Shown: in pieces, positions 45,384-57,814 of the stretch
Layout: each line of letters starts with the position of its first letter
Numbering within the stretch: the stretch's first letter is position 1
NCBI GenBank assembly: GCA_946800325.1
Contig: CAMPEJ010000006.1
Span: forward strand, 682,001 to 746,000
Direction: 5' to 3'
DNA length: 64,000 nucleotides
Source: Luzula sylvatica
Taxonomy: Eukaryota > Streptophyta > Magnoliopsida > Poales > Juncaceae
Made by a program: the position numbers and the translations under genes
The notes under the pieces: generated by a model
Told to the model about the DNA's origin: nothing
Databases searched by the model: none
The model's input: the letters and a program-made list of their open reading frames with translations, nothing else

Positions 45384-48300
45384 ATTTCACCAAAATTTAC
45401 AAACACTAAGAAAGTTTGTTTTTCGATTCAAAACAATCTGTTTATGCTTTGGGGAGTTCAAATAACGTATTTTGAGATCATTGGAATCGTATCTTTTACT
45501 ACATAACATTTCACCAAAATTTACAAACACTAAGAAAGTTTGTTTTTCGATTCAAAACAATCTGTTTATGCTTTGGGGAGTTCAAATAACTTATTTTGAG
45601 ATCATTTGAATCGTATCTTTTACCACATAACATTTCACCAAACTTTACAAACACTAAGAAAGTTTGTTTTTCGATTCAAAACAATCTGTTTATGCTTTGG
45701 GGAGTTCAAATAACGTATTTTGAGATCATTTGAATCGTATCTTTTACTACATAACATTTCACCAAAATTTACAAACACTAAGAAAGTTTGTTTTTCGATT
45801 CAAAACAATCTGTTTCTGCTTTGGGGAGTTCAAATAATGTATTTTGAGATCACTTGAATCGTATCTTTTACCACATAACATTTGACCAAAATTTACAAAA
45901 ACTAAGAAAGTTTGTTTTTCGATTCAAAACAATCTGTTTATGCTTTGGGGAGTTCAAATAACGTATTTTGAGATCATTGGAATCGTATCTTTTACCACAT
46001 AACATTTCACAAAAATTTACAAACACTAAGAAAGTTTGTTTTTCGATTCAAAACAATTTGTTTATGCTTTGGGGAGTTCAAATAACGTATTTAGAGATCA
46101 TTTGAATCGTATCTTTTACCACATAACATTTCACCAAAATTTACAAACACTAAGAAAGTTTGTTTTTCGATTCAAAACAATTTGTTTATGCTTTGGGGAG
46201 TTCAAATAACGTATTTTGAGATCATTTGAATCGTATGTTTTACTACATAACATTTCACCAAAATTTACAAACACTAAGAAAGTTTGTTTTTCGATTCAAA
46301 ACAATTTGTCTATGCTTTGGGGAGTGCAAATAACATTTTTTTAGATCATTCAAATCGTATCTTTTACCACATAACATTTCACCAAAATTTACAAACACTA
46401 AGAAAGTTTGTTTTTCGATTCAAAACAATCTGTTTATGCTTTGGGGAGTTCAAATAACGTATTTTGAGATCATTTGAATCGTATCTTTTACTACATAACA
46501 TTTCACCAAAATTTACAAACACTAAGAAAGTTTGTTTTTCGATTCAAAACAATCTGTTTATGCTTTGGGGAGTTCAAATAACGTATATTGAGATCATTTG
46601 AATCGTATCTTTTACCACATAACATTTCACCAAAATTTAGAAACACTAAGAAAGTTTGTTTTTCGATTCAAAACAATCTGTTTATGCTTTGGGGAGTTCA
46701 AATAACGTATTTTGAGATCATTTGAATCGTATCTTTTACCACATAACATTTCACCAAAATTTACAAAAACTAAGAAAGTTTGTTTTTCGATTCAAAACAA
46801 TCTGTTTATGCTTTGGGGATTTCAAATAACGTATTCTGAGATCATTTGAATCGTATCTTTTACCACATAACATTTCACCAAAATTTACAAACACTAAGAA
46901 AGTTTAATTTTCGATTCAAAACAATCTGTTTATGCTTTGGGGAGTTCAAATAACGTATTTGTAGATCATTCGAATCGTATCTTTTACCACATAACATTTC
47001 ACCAAAATTTACAAACACTAAGAAAGTTTGTTTTTCGATTCAAAACAATCTGTTTATGCTTTGGGGAGTTCAAATAACGTATTTTGAGATCATTGGAATC
47101 GTATCTTTTACTACATAACATTTCACCAAAATTTACAAACACTAAAAAAGTTTGTTTTTCGATTCAAAACAATCTGTTTATGCTTTGGGGAGTTCAAATA
47201 ACGTATTTTGAGATCATTTGAATCGTATCTTTTACTACATAACATTTCACCAAAATTTACAAACACTAAGAAAGTTTGTTTTTCGATTCAAAACAATCTG
47301 TTTCTACTTTGGGGAGTTCAAATAATGTATTTTGAGATCATTTGAATCGTATCTTTTATCACATAACATTTCACCAAAATTTACAAACACTAAGAAAGTT
47401 TCTTTTTCGATTCAAAACAATCTGTTTATGCTTTGGGGATTTCAAATAACGTATTTTGAGATCATTTGAATCGTATCTTTTACCACATAACATTTCACCA
47501 AAATTTACAAACACTAAGAAAGTTTAATTTTCGATTCAAAACAATCTGTTTATGCTTTGGGGAGTTCAAATAACGTATATTGAGATCATTTGAATCGTAT
47601 CTTTTACCACATAACATTTCACCAAAATTTACAAACACTAAGAAAGTTTGTTTTTCGATTCAAAACAATCTGTTTATGCTTTGGGGAGTTCAAATAACGT
47701 ATTTTGAGATCATTTGAATCGTATCTTTTACCACATAACATTTCACCAAAATTTACAAACACTAAGAAAGTTTGTTTTTCGATTCAAAACAATCTGTTTA
47801 TGCTTTGGGGAGTTCAAATAACGTATTTTGAGATCATTGGAATCGTATCTTTTACTACATAACATTTCACCAAAATTTACAAACACTAAGAAAGTTTGTT
47901 TTTCGATTCAAAACAATCTGTTTATGCTTTGGGTAGTTCAAATAACTTATTTTGAGATCATTTGAATCGTATCTTTTACCACATAACATTTCACCAAACT
48001 TTACAAACACTAAGAAAGTTTGTTTTTCGATTCAAAACAATCTGTTTATGCTTTGGGGATTTCAAATAACGTATTTTTAGATCATTTGAATCGTATCTTT
48101 TACCACATAACATTTCACCAAAATTTACAAACACTAAGAAAGTTTAATTTTCGATTCAAAACAATCTGTTTATGCTTTGGGGAGTTCAAATAAAGTATTT
48201 GTAGATCATTCGAATCGTATCTTTTACCACATAACATTTCACCAAAATTTACAAACACTAAGAAAGTTTGTTTTTCGATTCAAAACAATTTGTTTATGCT

Positions 48301-49905
48301 TTGGGGAGTTCAAATAACGTATTTTGAGATCATTGGAATCGTATCTTTTACTACATAACATTTCACCAAAATTTACAAACACTAAGAAAGTTTGTTTTTC
48401 GATTCAAAACAATCTGTTTATGCTTTGGGGAGTTCAAATAACGTATTTTGAGATCATTTGAATCGTATCTTTTACCACATAACATTTCACCAAAATTTAC
48501 AAACACTTAGAAAGTTTGTTTTTCGATTCAAAACAATCTGTTTATGCTTTGGGGAGTTCAAATAACGTATTTTGAGATCATTTGAATCGTATCTTTTACC
48601 ACATAACATTTCACCAAAATTTACAAACACTAAGAAAGTTTGTTTCTCGATTCAAAACAATCTGTTTATGCTTTGGGGAGTTCAAATAACGTATTTTGAG
48701 ATCATTTGAATCGTATCTTTTACTACATAACATTTCACCAAAATTTACAAACACTAAGAAAGTTTGTTTTTCGATTCAAAACAATCTGTTTATGCTTTGG
48801 GGAGTTCAAATAACGTATTTTGAGATCATTTGATTCGTATCTTTTACCACATAACATTTCACCAAAATTTACAAACACTAAGAAAGTTTGTTTTTCGATT
48901 CAAAACAATCTGTTTATGCTTTGGGGAGTTCAAATAACGTATTTTGAGATCATTTGAATCGTATCTTTTACCACATAACATTTTACCAAAATTTACAAAC
49001 ACTAAGAAAGTTTGTTTTTCGATTCAAAACAATTTGTTTATGCTTTGGGGAGTTCAAATAACGTATTTTGAGATCATTTGAATCGTATCTTTTACCACAT
49101 AACATTTCACCAAAATTTACAAACACTTAGAAAGTTTGTTTTTCGATTCAAAACAATCTGTTTATGCTTTGGGGAGTTCAAATAACGTATTTTGAGATCA
49201 TTTGAATCGTATCTTTTACCACATAACATTTCACCAAAATTTACAAACACTAAGAAAGTTTGTTTTTCGATTCAAAACAATCTGTTTATGCTTTGGGGAG
49301 TTCAAATAACGTATTTTGAGATCATTTGAATCGTATCTTTTTCCAGATAACATTTCACCAAAATTTACAAACACTAAGACAGTTTGTTTTTCGATTCAAA
49401 ACAATCTGTTTATGCTTTGGGGAGTTCAAATAACGTATTTTGAGATCATTCGAATCGTATCTTTTACCACATAACATTTCACCAAAATTTACAAACACTG
49501 TGAAAGTTTGATTTTCGATTAAAAACAATCTGTTTATGCTTTGGGGAGTTCATAAAACGTATTTTGAGATCATTTGAATCGTATCTTTTACTACATAACA
49601 TTTCACCAAAATTTACAAACACTAAGAAAGTTTGTTTTTCGATTCAAAACAATTTGTTTATGCTTTGGGGAGTTCAAATAACATATTTTTAGATAATTCG
49701 AATCGTATCTTTTACCACATAACATTTCACCAAAATTTACAAACACTAAGAAAGTTTGTTTTTCGATTCAAAACAATCTGTTTATGCTTTGGGGAGTTCA
49801 AATAACGTATTTTGAGATCATTTGAATCGTATCTTTTACTACATAACATTTCACCAAAATTTACAAACACTAAGAAAGTTTGTTTTTCGATTCAAAACAA
49901 TCTGT

Positions 49906-49952
49906 TTATGCTTTGGGATCATTTGAATCATTTGAATCGTATTTTGAGATCA
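49906..49952. repeat. Chimeric satellite monomer with 8-bp net insertion
   Basis: After TGCTTTGGG the expected GAGTTCAAATAA is replaced by ATCATTTGAATCATTTGAAT before CGTATTTTGAG resumes. The 20 bases replace 12 and repeat the ATCATTTGA segment that normally lies about 20 bp downstream. This looks like a local template switch or slipped repair inside one monomer. It produces a chance open frame across this spot that should not be annotated as a gene. Confidence 0.85.
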
Positions 49953-50212
49953 TTTGAATCGTATCTTTTACCACATAACATTTCATCAAAATTTACAAAC
50001 ACTAAGAAAGTTTGTTTTTCGATTCAAAACAATCTGTTTATGCATTGGGGAGTTCAAATAACGTATTTTGAGATCATTTGAATCGTATCTTTTACCACAT
50101 AACATTTTACCAAAATTTACAAACACTAAGAAAGTTTGTTTTTCGATTCAAAACAATTTGTTTATGCTTTGGGGAGTTCAAATAACGTATTTTGAGATCA
50201 TTTGAATCGTAT

Positions 50213-53200
50213 CTTGTACCACATAACATTTCACCAAAATTTACAAACACTAAGAAAGTTTGTTTTTCGATTCAAAACAATCTGTTTATGCTTTGGGGAG
50301 TTCAAATAACGTATTTTGAGATCATTTGATTCGTATCTTTTACCACATAACATTTCACCAAAATTTACAAACACTAAGAAAGTTTGTTTTTCGATTCAAA
50401 ACAATCTGTTTATGCTTTGGGGAGTTCAAATAACGTATTTTGAGATCATTTGAATCGTATCTTTTACCACATAACATTTCACCAAAATTTACAAGTACTA
50501 AGAAACTTTGTTTTTCGATTCAAAACAGTCTGTTTATGCTTTGGGGAGTTCAAATAACGTATTTTGAGATCATTTGAATCATATCATTTACCACATAACA
50601 TTTCACCAAAATTTACAAACACTAAGAAAGTTTGATTTTCGATTCAAAACAATCTGTTTATGCTTTGGGGAGTTCAAATAACGTATTTTGAGATCATTTG
50701 AATCGTATCTTTTACCACATAAGATTTTACCAAAATTTACAAACACTAAGAATGTTTGTTTTTCGATTCAAAACAATTTGTTTATGCTTTGGGGAGTTCA
50801 AATAACGTATTTTGAGATCATTTGAATCATATCTTTTACCACATAACATTTCACCAAAATTTACAAACACTAAGAAAGTTTGTTTTTCGATTCAAAACAA
50901 TATGTTTATGCTTTGGGGAGTTCAAATAACGTATTTTGAGATCATTTGAATCGTATCTTTTACCACATAACATTTTACCAAATTTTACAAACACTAAGAA
51001 AGTTTGTTTTTCGATTCAAAACAATCTGTTTATGCTTTGGGGAGTTCAAATAACGTATTTTGAGATCATTTGAATCGTATCTTTTACTACATAACATTTC
51101 ACCAAAATTTACAAACACTACGAAAGTTTGTTTTTCGATTCAAAACAATCTGTTTATGCTTTGGGGAGTTCAAATAACGTATTTTGAGATCATTTGAATC
51201 GTATCTTTTACCACATAACATTTCACCAAAATTTACAAACACTAAGAAAGTTTGTTTCTCGATTCAAAACAATCTGTTTATGCTTTGGGGAGTTCAAATA
51301 ACGTATTTTGAGATCATTTGAATCGTATCTTTTACTACATAACATTTCACCAAAATTTACAAACACTAAGAAAGTTTGTTTTTCGATTCAAAACAATCTG
51401 TTTATGCTTTGGGGAGTTCAAATAACGTATTTTGAGATCATTTGATTCGTATCTTTTACCACATAACATTTCACCAAAATTTACAAACACTAAGAAAGTT
51501 TGTTTTTCGATTCAAAACAATCTGTTTATGCTTTGGGGAGTTCAAATAACGTATTTTGAGATCATTTGAATCGTATCTTTTACCACATAACATTTTACCA
51601 AAATTTACAAACACTAAGAAAGTTTGTTTTTCGATTCAAAACAATTTGTTTATGCTTTGGGGAGTTTAAATAACGTATTTTGAGATCATTTGAATCGTAT
51701 CTTTTACCACATAACATTTCACCAAAATTTACAAACACTTAGAAAGTTTGTTTTTCGATTCAAAACAATCTGTTTATGCTTTGGGGAGTTCAAATAACGT
51801 ATTTTGAGATCATTTGAATCGTATCTTTTACCACATAACATTTCACCAAAATTTACAAACACTAAGAAAGTTTGATTTTCTATTCAAAACAATCTGTTTA
51901 TGCTTTGGGGAGTTCAAATAACGTATTTTGAGATCATTTGAATCGTATCTTGTACCACATAACATTTCACCAAAATTTACAAACACTACGAAAGTTTGTT
52001 TTTCGATTCAAAACAATCTGTTTATGCTTTGGGGAGTTCAAATAACGTATTTTGAGATCATTTGATTCGTATCTTTTACCACATAACATTTCACCAAAAT
52101 TTACAAACACTAAGAAAGTTTGTTTTTCGATTCAAAACAATCTGTTTATGCTTTGGGGAGTTCAAATAACGTATTTTGAGATCATTTGAATCGTATCTTT
52201 TACCACACAACATTTCAACAAAATTTACAAGCACTAAGAAACTTTGTTTTTCGATTCAAAACAGTCTGTTTATGCTTTGGGGAGTTCAAATAACGTATTT
52301 TGAGATCATTTGAATCATATCATTTACCACATAACATTTCACCAAAATTTACAAACACTAAGAAAGTTTGATTTTCGATTCAAAACAATCTGTTTATGCT
52401 TTGGGGAGTTCAAATAACGTATTTTGAGATCATTTGAATCGTATCTTTTACCACATAAGATTTTACCAAAATTTACAAACACTAAGAATGTTTGTTTTTC
52501 GATTCAAAACAATTTGTTTATGGTTTGGGGAGTTCAAATAACGTATTTTGAGATCATTTGAATCATATCTTTTACCACATAACATTTCACCAAAATTTAC
52601 AAACACTAAGAAAGTTTGTTTTTCGATTCAAAACAATCTGTTTATGCTTTGGGGAGTTCAAATAACGTATTTTGAGATCATTTGAATCGTATCTTTTACC
52701 ACATAACATTTTACCAAATTTTACAAACACTAAGAAAGTTTGTTTTTCGATTCAAAACAATCTGTTTATGCTTTGGGGAGTTCAAATAACGTATTTTGAG
52801 ATCATTTGAATCGTATCTTTTACTACATAACATTTCACCAAAATTTACAAACACTAAGAAAGTTTGTTTTTCGATTCAAAACAATCTGTTTATGCTTTGG
52901 GGAGTTCAAATAACGTATTTTGAGATCATTTGAATCGTATCTTTTACCACATAACATTTCACCAAAATTTACAAACACTAAGAAAGTTTGTTTCTCGATT
53001 CAAAACAATCTGTTTATGCTTTGGGGAGTTCAAATAACGTATTTTGAGATCATTTGAATCGTATCTTTTACTACATAACATTTCACCAAAATTTACAAAC
53101 ACTAAGAAAGTTTGTTTTTCGATTCAAAACAATCTGTTTATGCTTTGGGGAGTTCAAATAACGTATTTTGAGATCATTTGATTCGTATCTTTTACCACAT

Positions 53201-53300
53201 AACATTTCACCAAAATTTACAAACACTAAGAAAGTTTGTTTTTCGATTCAAAACAATCTGTTTATGCTTTGGGGAGTTCAAATAACGTATTTTGAGATCA
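50213..53300. repeat. 14-monomer (1,736-bp) duplication near the retroelement-side flank
   Basis: Markers pair at 1,736 bp: CTTGTACC at 50,213 and 51,949, TTTGATTCG near 50,327 and 52,063, CAAAACAGTC at 50,521 and 52,257, AAGATTTTACC near 50,721 and 52,457. A later marker (GATTTTCTA at 51,874 and 53,362) is only 1,488 bp apart, so two monomers were lost from the downstream copy. This is an independent 14-mer and shares none of the left-end 14-mer's diagnostic types. Confidence 0.78.
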
Positions 53301-55017
53301 TTTGAATCGTATCTTTTATCACATAACATTTCACCAAAATTTACAAACACTAAGAAAGTTTGATTTTCTATTCAAAACAATCTGTTTATGCTTTGGGGAG
53401 TTCAAATAACGTATTTTGAGATCATTTGAATCGTATCTTTTACCACATAACATTTCACCAAAATTTACAAACACTAAGAAAGTTTGTTTTTCGATTCAAA
53501 ACAATATGTTTATGCTTTGGGGAGTTCAAATAACGTATTTTGAGATCATTTGAATCGTATCTTTTTCCAGATAACATTTCACCAAAATTTACAAACACTA
53601 AGACAGTTTGTTTTTCGATTCAAAACAATCTGTTTATGCTTTGGGGAGTTCAAATAACGTATTTTGAGATCATTTGAATCGTATCTTTTTCCAGATAAAA
53701 TTTCACCAAAATTTACAAACACTAAGAATGTTTGTTTTTCGATTCAAAACAATTTGTTTATGGTTTGGGGAGTTCAAATAACGTATTTTGAGATCATTTG
53801 AATCGTATCTTTTACCACATAACATTTCACCAAAATTTACAAACACTAAAAAGTTTGTTTTTCGATTCAAAACAATCTGTTTATGCTTTGGGGAGTTCAA
53901 ATAACATATTTTGAGATCATTTGAATCGTATCTTTTACCACATAACATTTTACCAAATTTTACAAACACTAAGAAAGTTTGTTTTTCGATTCAAAACAAT
54001 CTGTTTATGCATTGGGGAGTTCAAATAACGTATTTTGAGATCATTCGAATCGTATCTTTTACTACATAACATTTCACCAAAATTTACAAACACTAAGACA
54101 GTTTGTTTTTCGATTCGAAACAATCTGTTTATGCTTTGGGGAGTTCAAATAACGTATTTTGAGATCATTCGAATCGTATCTTTTACTACATAACATTTCA
54201 CCAAAATTTACAAACACTAAGAAAGTTTGTTTTTCAATTCAAAACAATCTGTTTATGCTTTGGGGAGTTCAAATAACGTATTTTGAGATCATTCGAATCG
54301 TATCTTTTACTACATAACATTTCACCAAAATTTACAAACACTAAGAAAGTTTGTTTTTCAATTCAAAACAATCTGTTTATGCTTTGGGGAGTTCAAATAA
54401 CGTATTTTGAGATCATTTGATTCGTATCTTTTACCACATAACATTTCACCATAATTTACAAACACTGTGAAAGTTTGATTTTCGATTAAAAACAATATGT
54501 TTATGCTTTGGGGAGTTCATATAACGTATTTTGAGATCATTTGAATCGTATCTTTTACTACATAACATTTCACCAAAATTTACAAACACTAAGAAATTTT
54601 GTTTTTCGATTCAAAACAATTTGTTTATGCTTTGGGGAGTTCAAATAACGTATTTTGAGATCATTTGAATCGTATCTTTTTCCAGATAACATTTCACCAA
54701 AATTTACAAACACTAAGACAGTTTGATTTTCGATTAAAAACAATCTGTTTATGCTTTGGGGAGTTCAAATAACGTATTTTGAGATCATTTGAATCGTATC
54801 TTTTACCACATAACATTTCACCAAAATTTACAAACACTAAGAAAGTTTGATTTTCTATTCAAAACAATCTGTTTATGCTTTGGGGAGTTCAAATAACGTA
54901 TTTTGAGATCATTTGAATCGTATCTTTTACCACATAACATTTCACCAAAATTTACAAACACTAAGAAAGTTTGTTTTTCGATTCAAAACAATTTGTTTAT
55001 GCTTTGGGGAGTTCAAA

Positions 55018-55022
55018 TAACG
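55018..55022. repeat. Target-site duplication, left copy (TAACG)
   Basis: TAACG lies immediately left of the LTR terminus TGTCACG. It matches the five bases immediately right of the other LTR at 63,922-63,926. It corresponds to satellite monomer positions 80-84. Joining the flanks through one TAACG restores an ordinary monomer, which proves that the element inserted into pre-existing satellite. Confidence 0.97.
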
Positions 55023-57766
55023 TGTCACGACCCGAAATAAAAAATAACAAAAATAATCGAAAATCGTGCACAACGTACTTACCTTAATTATATGAGCATT
55101 AGCAGAGTCATAAACACACAATACGAAAACTAGTTGGCATAAAATATAATCCACAAATACCAAAATACATATGGTGGGTACAAACAAATACAACTAAAAC
55201 AAATATGATAACTGGTGATCGCAACTCCGCTACGCTCGTAATCTACACGAATGCCACTGCCACCTCAAGTGCTACCTGGAAATGTTGGCTGAGAGTTAGA
55301 TAAGTAAAATAATATTTAATTATTATTTACTCGACGACGACTACCACGACAACCTACTACGAGAACTACAATGATGACCGACTACAACGATCTAGGAATT
55401 CTGCAAATACGACAACAACCACTACAGAATTCTCAGCGTAGAGAACCACTTCGATAAGGTTGGCTTCCACAAGGGACCCCACTCATAGACTAGTTCCTCG
55501 GATCCACAATGAGGTAAAAGTCCGCTGCACTCTATCCCAAGAGTGGTGGTTTCAACCACGCCACGACTGAAACCACGCCCCCTCGGCACTACATTTACTA
55601 CAACTACACGAGGAGACCGTACTGCTACGTCTAACAGTTCGCAAGTTCGGGAGCGACCCGAAGATGCACACCTCTGGCCAGACACTACATTAATGTCCAA
55701 ACATGTGTTCCCTTATCCACCGCTCATCCTCACATCGAGTTGAGCTACATCAACAACAATCCTACATCCTACAAAGAACTACATATATTCTACACATAAA
55801 ATGATGAATAAATAAATACGACTTCAGATGCAGTAATCATAATTACTGCCATGAGAACCACCTCGGAATAAGCTTTCCAACGGAACCAAGAACTCACGAA
55901 ACGGAGACCGAACGGAGAAGTTATGACCAAATTACGAAGACGTGACACACGGAATCTAGTTCGATACACCCGTCAAAGAACCGATCAAACTACGACCTCT
56001 CTACTTATCCGACACATCAAAGCTTCTACTGACCTCGAGATAAAACCCTAACGATACTCGAGACAACTCAACTAGCCTCAAACTACTAGAAGAAACCTCA
56101 AACTACAACGACAAACTACAACGAGATAAATCTCAGCCATGTGTTTAATCTTGGCTCGTTTTCTCATTAATCCAACCATTAATTAATTGGACATTATCGA
56201 GTAATCGAGCCTTCTCCTAATTACTTACCGGTAATTCAAACCGACATTCACGATCATCTACAATCAATCTCTGAAATTCAGATTTAATAGAATACAACAA
56301 TACCGGGTTATTGGATTTCAAACCTAAACCAAACACGAACCCGACCCGTTAAGAATAAAGACGTCAACTATCTCTCTTCTTTGCTTCCCCAAACCGAAAC
56401 CCCAATTCCACTACTTATGATCAACCAATAGCCCGACCGCCACTATTCAAACGGCCGAACCATCACGATCAAACATCTTCCTCGGCAATCAAATTCTCAA
56501 CATTCGACCCGACAAATCAAGCTTAATCCGAATTTAGGTCGATACACATGGCAATATTATGAGGTATAATAATTACTAAATAACAAGTCCGAGATATACC
56601 TCTACACGCCGCAACGTTTACCATCCCTGCGTCATATTCTCCTTCATCGAAATACTTGCCACAGTCCCTCCATGATGCTACCATGATCCCACCATGACAC
56701 CTTTTTCCTGACCCGATAAAGCTTGTGTCGGTGCCATCATGCTCCTGCCCCGATACGTGCTCCGCTGTGTCATGGTGATGGCCCCAATGCTGTCCAACAC
56801 CAGCCCCATATGGCCCCATCCTGCTCAACACCAGGCCCCCATATGGCCCCCTCCTGCTCTACACCAGCCCCATATGGCCCCATCCTGCTCAACACCAGCC
56901 CCCATACTCAAGCCGCTGCGATCCTGTCACGATACCGTTTTCAGACCCCGATACACATGCGGAACTGCCGTTTTCCTCATCCGATGCGATTGCCATAGTC
57001 CCCGTGATGTCGTCGTCTCGCCATCACCTCACACCCTTGCTGCTGCCGCTGCCCCGATGCACCAGCGGTTGTGCCTCGGTGTCGTTTTCCAGCTCTTTCC
57101 CCTGATACACACCCCCACGACACAGCCACGGTGTGACCCGCTGCTCCGATGCTCGTGCCGTCGTGTCTCGATGATGCCGTTCTCAAACCCTAACTCCTTT
57201 TCTTCCAAATAATCTTCTGATACTATTTTCTAGCATGAACTCATTCATGCTACATGCTAGCCTCTCCTTCTTACCAAGCCTCTATTTTCTTTGATGAATT
57301 TCTCACTTTATTTCTTCCAACTGCCATCTTCTCTAACTTAGGGTTTTCATCCATTCAATTTTCGTGGAGAGTGAAAGAGTAACTTCTGGAGAGAGAGGTT
57401 ATGTTGTGTTCACAATATAACCAAGCATAGGTTGGCCACCTCTCATTCCTCCAATCAAAAGGGGTTATGTCCAAGCTGCTCACAAGCAGGACAACAATAT
57501 ATGGCTCGCAAGCACCTGAGTTGTAAATTGCTTTGGACTAAATCTATGTCATGCTTGATATTCCTTGTACAAAATATAGGTTGTGTATGAACCATGTTAT
57601 ATTTTCTCCAAAACATAAATCAACTTTGTGACCTACTTCTAGGCATATCATTATATTTTCTCATCATCCAAATATATTTATTGACATTTATAATCATGAT
57701 ATAAAATACTCCCCTCCTTAAAGAAATTTCGTCTTCGAAATTCATTACGCATACCATGATATAACA
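55023..57766 (-). repeat. 3' LTR (2,744 bp)
   Basis: Begins TGTCACGACCCG and ends ATAACA on the plus strand; in element orientation it runs TGTTATATC...GGGTCGTGACA. It is repeated at +6,155 bp as the 5' LTR. The only difference I found by eye is A at 57,122 against G at 63,277. It contains a C-rich minisatellite near 56.8 kb and, at its U3 end, a second copy of the polypurine-tract region. Several chance open frames lie in it on both strands, the longest 157 codons on the plus strand. They run opposite to the element or resemble no known protein, and I do not call them genes. Confidence 0.97.
56795..56908. repeat. C-rich 31-33-bp minisatellite in the 3' LTR
   Basis: About 3.5 imperfect units begin CAACACC (or CTACACC) at 56,795, 56,826, 56,859 and 56,890, giving unit lengths of 31, 33 and 31 bp. 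Each unit carries CCCCATATGGCCCC followed by TCCTGCT. The tract is much richer in C than the surrounding LTR and the satellite. CCATATGG is a short palindrome repeated once per unit; a regulatory role is possible but only a guess. Confidence 0.85.
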
Positions 57767-57814
57767 TTCTTCCCTCCTTAAAAGAATTTCGTCCTCGAAA
57801 TTCATCACACATCT
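57695..57814 (-). repeat. 60-bp tandem duplication across the 3' LTR/polypurine-tract boundary
   Basis: Two imperfect 60-bp units start at CATGATATA, at 57,695 and 57,755. Each holds, in element orientation, the pol tail coding for NFEDEI(L/S)LRR, a polypurine run, and a TATATCATG segment. The right-hand unit straddles the functional LTR edge at 57,766. The left-hand unit lies wholly inside the LTR and is also present in the 5' LTR up to its edge at 63,921. The duplication therefore predates the last transposition. Confidence 0.85.
57767..57779 (-). promoter_or_regulatory. Polypurine tract (plus-strand primer site)
   Basis: On the minus strand the sequence AAGGAGGGAAGAA abuts the LTR start TGTTATATC. 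This is where the RNase H-resistant purine primer for second-strand synthesis lies in LTR retrotransposons. It sits directly after the pol C-terminal motif, as in plant Ty3/gypsy elements. A slightly different purine run (AAGGAGGGGAGTA) is found 60 bp further inside the LTR. Confidence 0.9.

Larger units (their letters stand above)
1..55022. repeat. 124-bp satellite DNA array (about 443 monomers)
   Basis: Head-to-tail array with a strict 124-bp period: the motif ATTTCACC recurs at 1, 125, 249, 373 and so on, always in the same orientation. The consensus is about 71% A+T with three CpGs, at monomer positions 41-42, 83-84 and 105-106. Most monomers differ from one another at only a few sites. 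Recurrent variable sites are positions 35-36 (GT or AA), 73 (G or T), 83-84 (CG, TG, CA or CT), 88 (T or A), 90-91 (TG or GT), 100 (T, G or C) and 116-117 (CC, CT or TC). Because 124 is not a multiple of three, no frame stays open across monomers. The size of the array and its higher-order structure suit centromeric, pericentromeric or other heterochromatic satellite; the chromosomal location cannot be read from the sequence. Confidence 0.98.

Noticed and set aside
49812..50081. 89-codon plus-strand open frame in the satellite
   Set aside because: Created by the 8-bp net insertion in the chimeric monomer; it is a translation of satellite.
53703..53969. 88-codon minus-strand open frame in the satellite
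   Set aside because: Again made by a one-base deletion (CACTAAAAAG near 53,850) that joins frames of neighbouring monomers.
1..55022. CRISPR array
   Set aside because: The repeats abut without unique spacers, the unit is 124 bp and the context is plant DNA; this is a tandem satellite.
54942..55193. 83-codon hydrophobic open frame spanning the LTR/satellite junction
   Set aside because: The LTR part recurs in the other LTR with a different ending (61,127-61,348), and the rest is satellite. A hydrophobic look from AT-rich DNA is not evidence of a membrane protein.
55422..55700. 92-codon minus-strand open frame in the LTR (repeated at 61,577-61,855)
   Set aside because: No recognisable domain or start context, and overlapped by another chance frame on the opposite strand; best left as LTR sequence.
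56739..57212. 157-codon plus-strand open frame in the LTR (repeated at 62,894-63,367)
   Set aside because: Antisense to the element, low-complexity, driven by the C-rich minisatellite, and without any recognisable domain. Its presence twice only reflects the LTR repeat.
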